Part shown: positions 55,538-64,000 of the stretch, piece after piece
Numbering within the stretch: position 1 is the stretch's first letter
How the letters are laid out: each line of letters starts with the position of its first letter
Assembly: GCA_900638155.1 (NCBI GenBank)
Contig: LR134495.1
Location: 1,364,001-1,428,000 of the forward strand
Source: Mannheimia haemolytica
Lineage (GTDB): Bacteria; Pseudomonadota; Gammaproteobacteria; Enterobacterales; Pasteurellaceae
Reading direction: 5' to 3'
Length of the DNA: 64,000 nucleotides
Notes under the pieces: model-generated
Database searches by the model: none
Seen by the model: the letters and a program-made list of their open reading frames with translations, nothing else
Told to the model about the DNA's origin: nothing
Program-made: the position numbers and the translations under genes

Positions 55538-57016
55538 ATGGATAGTATTTTAGGTAAAAAAATTAATTCAACTGCAATACCATCACTATTATGTGATTTT
55601 TATAAAACTTCACATCGAGTTCAATATCCTGAAGGTTCTCAGTTTTTATATAGTACATTCACACCTCGTAGTAATATTTATGCTCCATTTGTTGCACGTG
55701 TTGTATCATTTGGCTTTCAGGCATTTATTTTAAAATACTTGATTCATTATTTTAACGATAATTTTTTTTCTCGCTCACAACATGACGTTGTTTCTGAATA
55801 TACCCAATTTATTTCTGACACATTGAATATTGAGGACTCTGGCGAACATATTGCACAATTGCATCAGCTCGGTTACTTACCTATCAGAATTAAAGCTATT
55901 CCAGAAGGAAAATCTGTTGCAGTGAAAGTTCCTTTAATGACAATTGAAAACACTCACTCAAGCTTTTTTTGGCTGACTAATTATTTGGAAACCCTGATTA
56001 ATGTGTCATTATGGCAGCCTATTACATCAGCTTCCATTGCATTTGCTTATCGTAAGGCTTTAGCCGAATTTTCAGAGCAAACCTGTGATGATAATAGCCA
56101 TCTACCCTTCCAGGCACACGATTTCTCTATGCGTGGAATGAGTTCCTTAGAATCAGCAGAAAGCTCCGGCGCTGGACATCTAACCTCATTTTTAGGCACA
56201 GATACTATTCCTGCAATTTCATTCGTGACAGCCTATTATGGTTCTCAACATTTAATCGGTACATCTATTCCGGCATCAGAACATTCGGTGATGAGTTCAC
56301 ACGGTGTTGATGAGCTGCCGACTTTCCGTTATTTAATGGCAAAATATCCAAACAATATGCTATCTATTGTGGCAGATACAACCGATTTCTGGCATAACAT
56401 CACCGTTAATTTACCATTATTAAAACAAGAAATTTTAGCTCGACCGGAATCAGCTAAACTGGTTATCCGCCCTGATAGCGGTGATTTTTTTGCAATTATT
56501 TGCGGTGACAGTTCTTCCCCCGTTGAACACGAGCGCAAAGGTCTAATTGAGTGTTTGTGGGATATTTTTGGTGGTAGTATCAACCAAAAAGGTTATAAAG
56601 TGCTTAATCCGCATATTGGGGCAATTTATGGTGACGGCGTCACTTATGATAAAATGATACGGATTTTAGAGGGCTTAACGGCAAAAGGTTTTGCTTCCAG
56701 CAATATTGTGTTTGGCGTTGGGGCTCAAACTTATCAACGCAATACTCGTGATACGCTGGGTTTTGCAATCAAAGCGACTTCAATTACAATTAACGGTGTC
56801 GAAAAGGCGATTTTCAAAGCCCCTAAAACCGATAACGGCTTAAAAAAATCGCAAAAAGGGCGAGTAAAAGTAATCTCTTATGATCATTATGTTGACGAGC
56901 TAACCGCACTGGATGATTTTTCAGATGATCTTTTAGAGGTGGTTTTTGAAAATGGTAAGTTAGTCAAATCGACCAATTTTGATGAAATTCGGCAAAATAT
57001 AGCACAACAATTTTAG
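55538..57016 (+). CDS. nadV: Nicotinamide phosphoribosyltransferase
   Basis: 492 residues of the NAMPT/NadV family: LLCDFYKTSHRVQYPEG near the N-terminus, the catalytic-loop HDFSMRGMSSLESAE, VIRPDSGDFFAI and GVGAQTYQRNTRDTLGFAIK. Makes NMN from nicotinamide and PRPP. In Pasteurellaceae, which cannot make NAD de novo, this enzyme frees the cell from the V-factor requirement. AAGGAC is upstream of the ATG. Ends in an uptake-signal terminator; cpdB is convergent. Confidence 0.95.
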   Translation: MDSILGKKINSTAIPSLLCDFYKTSHRVQYPEGSQFLYSTFTPRSNIYAPFVARVVSFGFQAFILKYLIHYFNDNFFSRSQHDVVSEYTQFISDTLNIEDSGEHIAQLHQLGYLPIRIKAIPEGKSVAVKVPLMTIENTHSSFFWLTNYLETLINVSLWQPITSASIAFAYRKALAEFSEQTCDDNSHLPFQAHDFSMRGMSSLESAESSGAGHLTSFLGTDTIPAISFVTAYYGSQHLIGTSIPASEHSVMSSHGVDELPTFRYLMAKYPNNMLSIVADTTDFWHNITVNLPLLKQEILARPESAKLVIRPDSGDFFAIICGDSSSPVEHERKGLIECLWDIFGGSINQKGYKVLNPHIGAIYGDGVTYDKMIRILEGLTAKGFASSNIVFGVGAQTYQRNTRDTLGFAIKATSITINGVEKAIFKAPKTDNGLKKSQKGRVKVISYDHYVDELTALDDFSDDLLEVVFENGKLVKSTNFDEIRQNIAQQF

Positions 57017-57030
57017 AAAAATGGAATGAA

Positions 57031-57076
57031 ACAAGCGGTCAAATTTGTTAATTTTTTTGCAAATTAGACCGCTTGT
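57031..57076. terminator. Inverted uptake-signal terminator, nadV/cpdB
   Basis: ACAAGCGGTCAAATTTG ... CAAATTAGACCGCTTGT, between convergent genes. Confidence 0.8.
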
Positions 57077-57088
57077 ATTTAGCTCTGA

Positions 57089-59065
57089 TTATTTGGTTAA
57101 ATCAATACGGTAAACCGCAAAGCCGGTTTCATCGTTTTCGATGTACTCCATCGGATATTGTGCATTTTCCTTAATGAAGGCTTTAGCTTTATCTGTTGGA
57201 GAGGTTTCAAAACGAATATCCAGTTTTGCATTTGAGCTAATTGGTGCAATACGCCAGTTGTTATCCGCTTTCGGACTTACCTGCCCGTGAGCTTTACTTT
57301 CGGTGGTAATATAATTCGCTAACACTTGGCGATTTTCGTCCGGTGCAGCAAATACAATGTGTTTATCGCCTGTTCCCGGGAATTTTGCTCCATAAGCGCG
57401 GTAATTGTTGGTGGCAATTAAGAATTCTTGTTTAGGATCAACCGGTTTACCTTCAAAAGTCAAATTCACAACACGGTGCGAATTAGGATTGATCAATTTG
57501 CATTCGCCGTCATAACGAGCCGGTTGGGTTAAATCAAACTGATAATTCACGCCATCGATCACATCGTAGTTATAGGTGCGGAAACCTGTCCAATCTAATA
57601 AATATTGAGGCTTATCCGAAGCGATATCAATTTGTTTGAACATTCCTGCACTACACTCTAACCACTCTTTTAATTCTGCTCCTGTTGCTTTAACCACCAC
57701 TAAGGTATTTGGGTAAAGGTATAAGTCCGCCGCATTGCGGAAAGTTAATTCGCCTTTATCTACTTCGGTATAGCCTGTTGGGTCATTTTTACGGCCTCCA
57801 ACTTTAAATGGCGCTCCAGCACTTAAAATAGGTAATCCAGCAAGTTCCGGTAAGCCTTTTACCACATTTTCTACATACGCTTTTTGAGCTTGGTTCACAA
57901 TTTGAATGGTTGGGTCATCTTGAACTAACGCAAGGTAACTATACATATTATCAGTTGCTTTACCGATAGGTTGAGACACAAATTGACGGGTTGCTTCATG
58001 GGTTTCTTTTAATAATGCAACGATTTCAGGGTGGTTCTCAACGGTTGCTTTTTTCTCTTCCGTATTATAAATTGGACGCAACTCTGCTCTACCGTCCACA
58101 ACGCCCCATTTACCATTGTTTTCGGCCAAGCTTAAATCAATCACACTGATGTTATTCCCCCAGTAGCCAGCCATACTTTCCGGTACGCCTTTCATTGTTC
58201 CTTTTGCAATATCGGCATTTGGTGAATTTGCAAATTCTTTATTTGGGAACAGGCGATGTGAATGCCCGAAAATAACAGCATCAATGCCTTTTACATCAGC
58301 AAGATAGAATGCACAGTTCTCTGCTCCTTCTTTATACGGTTCGTCAGACGGACCGGTATGTGCTAATGCAACGACAATATCTGCCCCTTCTTTTTTAACT
58401 ATAGGCACATATTTTTGTGCGGTTTTCACAATATCTCGGGCTTCAACTTTTCCCTCAAGATTAGCTTTATCCCAAATCATCACTTGTGGCGGTACAAAAC
58501 CGATATAACCAATCTTAAGTGTGTGTTTGTTACCTTTTTCATCAAAAATTTCTTTTTGTTGAATAACATAAGGTGTAAAGAATGGTTCATCTGTCTCCGG
58601 CTTCACAATATTTGCATTGATAATTGGAAATTTTGCTTGCTTAATAGCATTATCTAAATAGCTTAAACCGTAGTTAAACTCATGATTTCCCAGCGTTCCG
58701 ACTTCATATTGCATCGCATTTAATGCCATAATCGAAGGTTCAGGTCTGCCCTCTTTTGCACCTTTGGTTGACTGGTAGTCAGAAATAGGATTACCTTGAA
58801 TTAAGTCACCATTATCGACCAACACACTGTTTTTAACTTCTGCTCTAGCTTGTTTAATTAGGCTTGCTGTACGGGTAAAACCAAACTTTTCTGTTGGAGC
58901 ATCTTTGTAATAATCAAAATCAGTTAAGAAACCGTGAATATCCGTAGTCGCGATGACTCGCAGGGCCGCTTTATTTTTTGCCTTTTGTGCAAAAGCAGAA
59001 GGTTGTGTCCCCAATACAAGCATTGCAGTTGCACCAAGCTGGATAAATTTTCTTCTATTTAACAT
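57089..59065 (-). CDS. cpdB: 2',3'-cyclic-nucleotide 2'-phosphodiesterase/3'-nucleotidase
   Basis: 658 residues from the ATG at 59065 (AAGGAG 7 nt upstream); the frame opens farther upstream without support. Signal [11 protein letters not shown]... ending AFA, with the NRRKF pattern of Tat signals. Metallophosphatase motifs [51 protein letters not shown]; then the 5'-nucleotidase C-terminal domain. A periplasmic enzyme that degrades cyclic and 3'-nucleotides to nucleosides. Confidence 0.93.
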   Translation of the reverse strand: MLNRRKFIQLGATAMLVLGTQPSAFAQKAKNKAALRVIATTDIHGFLTDFDYYKDAPTEKFGFTRTASLIKQARAEVKNSVLVDNGDLIQGNPISDYQSTKGAKEGRPEPSIMALNAMQYEVGTLGNHEFNYGLSYLDNAIKQAKFPIINANIVKPETDEPFFTPYVIQQKEIFDEKGNKHTLKIGYIGFVPPQVMIWDKANLEGKVEARDIVKTAQKYVPIVKKEGADIVVALAHTGPSDEPYKEGAENCAFYLADVKGIDAVIFGHSHRLFPNKEFANSPNADIAKGTMKGVPESMAGYWGNNISVIDLSLAENNGKWGVVDGRAELRPIYNTEEKKATVENHPEIVALLKETHEATRQFVSQPIGKATDNMYSYLALVQDDPTIQIVNQAQKAYVENVVKGLPELAGLPILSAGAPFKVGGRKNDPTGYTEVDKGELTFRNAADLYLYPNTLVVVKATGAELKEWLECSAGMFKQIDIASDKPQYLLDWTGFRTYNYDVIDGVNYQFDLTQPARYDGECKLINPNSHRVVNLTFEGKPVDPKQEFLIATNNYRAYGAKFPGTGDKHIVFAAPDENRQVLANYITTESKAHGQVSPKADNNWRIAPISSNAKLDIRFETSPTDKAKAFIKENAQYPMEYIENDETGFAVYRIDLTK

Positions 59066-59222
59066 AAAATATCTCCTTAATGAAATGAAAGGGTAAATTG
59101 TAAAATATTTTAGAAAAATAACCGCTTGTTCGCCATATTTTTTCACATTTATAGCTTGTTATATCAAATTTTAAACACATTTTTATCTTTCTTTGAGTTC
59201 AAGCATTTATTTTAAGAGCTGA

Positions 59223-59243
59223 AAGGTGTATCCTTTACACCTT
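59223..59243. promoter_or_regulatory. Hairpin/palindrome upstream of ackA
   Basis: AAGGTGTA-TCCTT-TACACCTT, 63 bp before the ackA ATG in the cpdB-ackA divergent region. Operator or leader hairpin. Confidence 0.4.
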
Positions 59244-59305
59244 AAATACACCAATAAAAATAGTATTTTCTTCAAACTCATTTCATAAAATAAGGTAATT
59301 TGACC

Positions 59306-60514
59306 ATGTCTAAAAACTTAATCTTAATCCTTAACTGCGGTAGTTCATCTCTTAAATTTGCTATTTTAGATCCTAAAACAGGTGATGAAAAATTATCTGG
59401 ACTTGCTGAAGCTTTTCATTTAGAAGATGCACGTATCAAGTGGAAGTTAAACGGGGAGAAAGGTAATGCTGATTTAGGTGCAGGTGCCGCACATAGTGAA
59501 GCACTTACCTTTATTGCTGAAAAATTGTTATCTGACGAATTAAAAGCAGGTATCGGCGCAATTGGTCATCGTATTGTTCATGGCGGTGAAAAATTCACCT
59601 CATCAGTTGTAATTACCGATGATGTGATTAAAGGTATTGAAGATGCAACGCAATTTGCACCATTACACAACCCTGCGCATTTAATTGGTATTAAAGAAGC
59701 ATTCCGCATTTTCCCTGAATTAAAAGACAAAAACGTAGCTGTATTTGACACTGCATTCCACCAGACAATGCCGGAACACGCATTCTTATATGCACTTCCA
59801 TATAAATTCTATAAAGAAAATGGTATTCGTCGCTACGGTTTCCATGGCACAAGCCACTTCTATATTACCTCACAAGTTGCAGAATTAGCAGGTAAGTCTG
59901 TTGAGCAAACCAATGCCATTATTTGCCACTTAGGTAACGGTGGTTCTGTTTCTGTTGTACGCAATGGTAAATGTATTGATACCTCAATGGGTTTAACTCC
60001 ATTAGAAGGTTTAGTAATGGGTACTCGCTCTGGTGACTTAGACCCTGCGATTATCTCTTTCTTATACAATAACTTAGGTATGTCAATGGACGAAATTGAT
60101 ACTACTCTAGTAAAAAAATCTGGTCTTTTAGGTTTAACTGGCGTAACTAGTGACTGTCGTTATGCAGAAGATAATTACAATGATGTTTCAAAACCGGAAG
60201 CAAAACGCGCTTTAGATGTATATAGCTATCGTTTAGCTAAATACATTGGTTCATATATGGCAATTTTAGGCGATGACCACTTAGATGCTATCGCATTTAC
60301 CGGTGGTATCGGTGAAAATTCAGGCTTAGTACGTGAATTAACCTTAAATCACTTAAAATTATTTGGCGTTAAATTAGATCAAGAACGTAACCTTGCTGCC
60401 CGTTTTGGTAAAGATGGGGTCATTACAGCGGACGATTCAACATTTAAAGCTGTGGTTATCCCAACTAATGAAGAACTCGTGATTGCACAAGATACCGCTA
60501 AATTAGCATTATAA
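59306..60514 (+). CDS. ackA: Acetate kinase
   Basis: 402 residues from the ATG at 59306. ASKHA-fold motifs: [69 protein letters not shown]. Converts acetyl phosphate and ADP to acetate and ATP. First gene of the ackA-pta unit; 51 bp to pta with a hairpin in the gap. Confidence 0.97.
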   Translation: MSKNLILILNCGSSSLKFAILDPKTGDEKLSGLAEAFHLEDARIKWKLNGEKGNADLGAGAAHSEALTFIAEKLLSDELKAGIGAIGHRIVHGGEKFTSSVVITDDVIKGIEDATQFAPLHNPAHLIGIKEAFRIFPELKDKNVAVFDTAFHQTMPEHAFLYALPYKFYKENGIRRYGFHGTSHFYITSQVAELAGKSVEQTNAIICHLGNGGSVSVVRNGKCIDTSMGLTPLEGLVMGTRSGDLDPAIISFLYNNLGMSMDEIDTTLVKKSGLLGLTGVTSDCRYAEDNYNDVSKPEAKRALDVYSYRLAKYIGSYMAILGDDHLDAIAFTGGIGENSGLVRELTLNHLKLFGVKLDQERNLAARFGKDGVITADDSTFKAVVIPTNEELVIAQDTAKLAL

Positions 60515-60519
60515 CTACT

Positions 60520-60540
60520 AGGGCAGATATTCTGCCCTTT
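60520..60540 (+). terminator. Hairpin between ackA and pta
   Basis: AGGGCAG-ATATT-CTGCCCT followed by TTCACTTTCTTTT: an intrinsic-terminator-like stem inside the operon, expected to lower pta readthrough. Confidence 0.6.
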
Positions 60541-60565
60541 CACTTTCTTTTAATTTGGAAATATT

Positions 60566-62701
60566 ATGTCTAGAACGATCATTCTTATCCCTATTTCAAC
60601 TGGTGTTGGTTTAACCAGTGTTAGCTTAGGTTTAGTGCATGCTTTGGAGCAAAAAGGTTCTAAAGTAGGATTTTTAAAACCGATTTCTCAACCTATCAGC
60701 GGTGAAGATACGTTAGACCGCTCAACAACAATTATCAGAGCAGAACAAACAACAGAGGTTGGTGAGCCGTTTATGTTAAGCGAAGCTGAAACATTAATCG
60801 GTCAAAACCAAACGGATGTATTGTTAGAAAAAGTGGTGGAACGCCACCAAAAATTATCAAAAAATAATGAAATTGTCATTGTTGAAGGTTTAATTCCAAC
60901 GCGTAAAAACTCATACGCTAACAGCATTAACTATGAAATGGCTCAAGCCCTTGATGCTGAAATTGTATTAGTTGCAGCACCGGCCTCAGATACACCAGCT
61001 CAATTAAAAGAGCGAGTTGAAGCTGCCGCTTCACAATTTGGTGGACGTAACAACCCAAATTTACTGGGCGTTATTATCAATAAATTCAATGCACCAGTAG
61101 ATGATTCAGGTAGAACCCGTCCAGATTTGACTGAAATTTTTGATTCATTTCAGCACTCAAATAATAATGTTTCAGAAGTCGAGCATCTTTTTGCTAAAAG
61201 TCCAATTAAGCTGTTAGGCTGTATTAGCTGGAAAGCAGAACTTATTGCTACACGAGCAATTGACGTTGCAAAACATTTAGGCGCTTCAATTATTAATGAA
61301 GGCGAAATAAAGGCTCGTCGGATTCGTGGTGTGACATTCTGTGCGCGTAACTTACCAAATATGGTCGATCATTTTAAAGCCGGTAGTTTATTAGTTACCT
61401 CTGCGGATCGTCCTGAAGTGTTAGTTGCTGCATCATTGGCGGTAATGAATGGCATCGAAATTGGTGCTATTTTACTAACCGGTGGTTATAAAATTGATAG
61501 CTCAATTGCAAAACTTTGCCAACAAGCATTTGAAACCGGTGTGCCTGTATTCCGTATTGAAGGTAACACTTGGCAAACCGCATTAAGCCTACAAAGCTTC
61601 AGCTTAGAAGTGCCTGTAGATGATAAAGAGCGTATTGCTGCAATTAAAGAATATATGGCAAGCAAATTTAATGTAGGTTTCATTGATGAGGTTTCTAAAG
61701 CCGCTACTCGTGCAAGACGTTTATCACCTGCAGCATTCCGTTACCAATTAACCGAATATGCCCGTCAAGCGAAAAAACGCATTGTTTTACCTGAAGGAGA
61801 TGAGCCTCGTACTGTGAAAGCGGCTGCATTATGTGCTGAGCGTGGCATTGCAGAATGCGTGTTATTAGCTAATCCAACAGACGTACAACGTGTTGCTGAA
61901 GCACAAGGCGTGGTATTAGGTAAAGGCGTAACGATTATTGACCCTGCGAGCATTCGTGAAAATTATGTTGATCGCTTAGTTGAATTGCGTAAAGCAAAAG
62001 GAATGACTGAAGTTGTTGCTCGTGAGCAACTTTTAGATACAGTTGTATTAGGTACAATGATGCTTGAAGCTAATGAAGTGGACGGTTTAGTCTCAGGCGC
62101 AGTTCACACAACCGCTAACACTATTCGCCCACCAATGCAGATCATTAAAACTGCAGCGGGAAGCTCTATTGTATCTTCTATCTTCTTTATGCTACTACCT
62201 GATCAAGTATTGGTATACGGTGACTGTGCGGTAAACCCTGACCCAACTGCAGAACAGCTAGCGGAAATTGCTATTCAATCAGCAGAATCTGCCAAAGCCT
62301 TTGGTATCGACCCTCGTGTTGCAATGATCTCCTACTCTACCGGTACATCAGGTTCAGGTGCGGATGTAGAAAAAGTGAAAGAAGCAACTCGTATTGCCCA
62401 AGAAAAACGTCCAGATTTAATCATTGATGGCCCATTACAATATGATGCGGCAATTATGGAAGATGTTGCCCGCTCAAAAGCACCAAATTCACCTGTAGCA
62501 GGTAAAGCAACTGTATTTGTCTTCCCGGATTTAAATACTGGTAATACCACCTATAAAGCGGTACAACGTTCGGCAGATTTAGTCTCTATCGGCCCAATGT
62601 TACAAGGTATGCGTAAACCTGTAAATGACTTGTCCCGTGGGGCTTTAGTTGACGATATCGTTTATACTATTGCATTAACTGCGATTCAAGCAACGCAATA
62701 A
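60566..62701 (+). CDS. pta: Phosphate acetyltransferase
   Basis: 711 residues, the long enterobacterial form: N-terminal P-loop-like domain ([20 protein letters not shown]), central DRTGG domain, and C-terminal catalytic domain ([52 protein letters not shown]). Interconverts acetyl-CoA and acetyl phosphate. Ends before a strong terminator. Confidence 0.97.
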   Translation: MSRTIILIPISTGVGLTSVSLGLVHALEQKGSKVGFLKPISQPISGEDTLDRSTTIIRAEQTTEVGEPFMLSEAETLIGQNQTDVLLEKVVERHQKLSKNNEIVIVEGLIPTRKNSYANSINYEMAQALDAEIVLVAAPASDTPAQLKERVEAAASQFGGRNNPNLLGVIINKFNAPVDDSGRTRPDLTEIFDSFQHSNNNVSEVEHLFAKSPIKLLGCISWKAELIATRAIDVAKHLGASIINEGEIKARRIRGVTFCARNLPNMVDHFKAGSLLVTSADRPEVLVAASLAVMNGIEIGAILLTGGYKIDSSIAKLCQQAFETGVPVFRIEGNTWQTALSLQSFSLEVPVDDKERIAAIKEYMASKFNVGFIDEVSKAATRARRLSPAAFRYQLTEYARQAKKRIVLPEGDEPRTVKAAALCAERGIAECVLLANPTDVQRVAEAQGVVLGKGVTIIDPASIRENYVDRLVELRKAKGMTEVVAREQLLDTVVLGTMMLEANEVDGLVSGAVHTTANTIRPPMQIIKTAAGSSIVSSIFFMLLPDQVLVYGDCAVNPDPTAEQLAEIAIQSAESAKAFGIDPRVAMISYSTGTSGSGADVEKVKEATRIAQEKRPDLIIDGPLQYDAAIMEDVARSKAPNSPVAGKATVFVFPDLNTGNTTYKAVQRSADLVSIGPMLQGMRKPVNDLSRGALVDDIVYTIALTAIQATQ

Positions 62702-62721
62702 CTCCCTCCCAAAATGAAACC

Positions 62722-62756
62722 AAATGCCCTTAAAACTAAGGGCATTTTTATTTTTT
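62722..62756 (+). terminator. Terminator after pta
   Basis: AAATGCCCTTA-AAAC-TAAGGGCATTTTTATTTTTT. Confidence 0.92.
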
Positions 62757-62815
62757 ACCTACCCGACTTTTCAATTTAATCATATAATCAAGATTAGTGT
62801 TAAAAAGGAGAATTT

Positions 62816-63496
62816 ATGGAAAAAATTGAACGCTTATTTGCCAATAACCACGCCTGGGCAACTAAGATGAAAGATGAACAATCGGATTATTTTAAAGAAT
62901 TAGCGGAACATCAAAAGCCAACCTATTTATGGATTGGCTGTTCCGATAGTCGTGTGCCTGCTGAAAAACTCACAGGGTTAGGCCCCGGAGAATTATTTGT
63001 TCATCGAAATGTAGCAAATATGGTGATTCACACTGATCTTAATTGTCTGTCGGTTGTTCAATATGCGGTAGATGTATTAGAAATTGAGCATATTATTATC
63101 TGTGGTCACACTAATTGTGGTGGTATCAATGCGGCAATTGCACAAAAAGAACTTGGTTTAATTAATAACTGGTTGTTACATATTCGTGATATCTGGTTTA
63201 AACACAGCCATTTACTAGGCAAACTTCCCTATGAAGAGCGATCAAATGTCTTGACCCGATTAAATGTTGCAGAACAAGTTTATAATTTAGGTCAGTCCTC
63301 TATTATTAAAACCGCTTGGGAACAGGGTAAATCCCTCTCGCTACACGGTTGGGTATACGATGTTACAGATGGTTTCTTGATTGACCAAGGTGTTATGGCT
63401 ACTAGCCGAGAAACATTAGAAATTACCTATCGTAATGCAATAGCTAAAATAACAACCGAAGCAAACGAAAAAATAGTTTTAAACGATGAAAATTAG
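62816..63496 (+). CDS. can: Beta-class carbonic anhydrase
   Basis: 226 residues. Zinc ligands and catalytic Asp in [13 protein letters not shown] and CGHTNCGGI, plus [10 protein letters not shown]. Length and the WLLHIRDIW segment fit the Haemophilus influenzae type II enzyme, which is controlled by a bicarbonate site. Supplies bicarbonate for carboxylases such as acetyl-CoA carboxylase. AAGGAG before the ATG. Single-gene unit. Confidence 0.95.
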   Translation: MEKIERLFANNHAWATKMKDEQSDYFKELAEHQKPTYLWIGCSDSRVPAEKLTGLGPGELFVHRNVANMVIHTDLNCLSVVQYAVDVLEIEHIIICGHTNCGGINAAIAQKELGLINNWLLHIRDIWFKHSHLLGKLPYEERSNVLTRLNVAEQVYNLGQSSIIKTAWEQGKSLSLHGWVYDVTDGFLIDQGVMATSRETLEITYRNAIAKITTEANEKIVLNDEN

Positions 63497-63541
63497 CCAT
63501 TGTAAGCGGTTAAATTTATCGATTTTTTTACAATCTTTTAT

Positions 63542-63575
63542 AAAAAACCATTGTTTGATGGTTTTTTATTTTCCT
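63542..63575 (+). terminator. Terminator after can
   Basis: AAAAAACCAT-TGTTTG-ATGGTTTTTTATTTT. The following ~240 bp to ilvI are AT-rich with no gene or clear leader peptide. Confidence 0.85.
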
Positions 63576-63817
63576 GATTCCTGTTATCGTCAAAAAAGTT
63601 TTAAATTTCAGCAAAAGTGTAAAATATAGATTTAAAAATCAAAAACATACAAATATATAGATTTATTTTTATAAAATCCCAACTTTTTAAGATAAAAAAG
63701 AATATAAATCTAGCAAATCTAGAATTTGATCCCTTAATAAGAACTAGACATCAATAAAATTTTACTGCAAAATCCAACCATCTTAGAGAAGAAAATACTA
63801 TTTTGTTGGAGGATTCA

Positions 63818-64000
63818 ATGAAAAAACTTTCTGGTGCAGAAATGATTGTACAGTCCTTAAAGGATGAAGGCGTAGAGTACGTTTTCGGCTATCCGGGTGG
63901 CTCTGTACTCGATATTTATGATGCAATTCATACACTTGGGTTGAATCACGTTTTAGTTCGACACGAGCAAGGTGCTGTACATATGGCTGATGGCTATGCC
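63818..64000 (+). CDS. ilvI: Acetolactate synthase large subunit, 5' part
   Basis: Sixty-one codons to the window edge: [49 protein letters not shown], the N-terminal thiamine-diphosphate domain with the catalytic Glu in RHEQGA. First step of branched-chain amino-acid synthesis. TTGGAGGA lies just upstream of the ATG at 63818. IlvI is chosen over IlvG/IlvB by similarity of the start; not certain from this fragment. Confidence 0.88.
   Translation, partial: MKKLSGAEMIVQSLKDEGVEYVFGYPGGSVLDIYDAIHTLGLNHVLVRHEQGAVHMADGYA

Overview
The window is a chromosomal segment of a Pasteurellaceae bacterium from the Actinobacillus pleuropneumoniae / Mannheimia / Haemophilus ducreyi branch. The main evidence is the abundance of ACAAGCGGT, the DNA uptake signal of that branch, often as inverted pairs in terminators. 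Gene order and protein types (nrdAB, cpxRA, moaACDE, torYZ-like, ygdD-rlmM, ackA-pta) fit. A chromosomal nadV suggests growth without V-factor. The genus cannot be fixed from this sequence alone; Mannheimia-like is plausible. No rRNA, tRNA, insertion sequence, prophage or CRISPR array is seen.

Region by region. 1-7217: the 3' part of a contact-dependent inhibition (CdiA/FhaB) gene whose C-terminus is a NucA/NucB-type DNase, its SUKH-like immunity gene, an orphan deaminase toxin with a putative immunity gene, then a decayed third copy of the cdiA stem and a gene remnant. 7299-12722: an outer-membrane uptake cluster with a Slam translocator, a TbpB-like surface lipoprotein and, divergently, a histidine-rich ZnuD-like TonB receptor. 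13077-25044: class Ia ribonucleotide reductase under two NrdR boxes, ybgI, macB-cpxA-cpxR, mazG, a tiny membrane protein, accD and folC. 25045-31485: aspC, tmcA, ybeY and the molybdopterin genes moaE, moaD, moaC and moaA; a 427-bp composite inverted repeat separates moaA from moaC. 31794-37505: an unusual LuxR-type regulator fused to a periplasmic-binding-protein fold, a pentaheme cytochrome (TorY type) and a Tat-exported molybdenum S-/N-oxide reductase (TorZ/MtsZ type). 37646-41942: a type III restriction-modification system whose mod gene holds eight CGACAGC repeats and is out of frame as sequenced. 42015-47388: gltA, icd and acnB. 47524-63496: a cytoplasmic BisC-type paralogue of the reductase, a SulP transporter, ygdD-rlmM, dapB-metB, nadV, cpdB, ackA-pta and a beta carbonic anhydrase. 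63818-64000: the 5' end of ilvI.

How the parts connect. The segment 29 to 38 kb is a molybdenum-enzyme neighbourhood. moaA and the reductase gene are each preceded by the same folded RNA. I can align the two leaders helix by helix, with compensating changes, and I read them as Moco-type riboswitches. The second lies inside the operon, between the cytochrome and the reductase genes, and one of its arms has been expanded by an uptake signal. FNR-like sites precede moaA/the regulator and the cytochrome, consistent with anaerobic respiration. The most promising candidates for new biology are this intercistronic riboswitch with its LuxR-binding-protein regulator, the Slam/lipoprotein/ZnuD cluster, and the heptanucleotide phase-variable methyltransferase.
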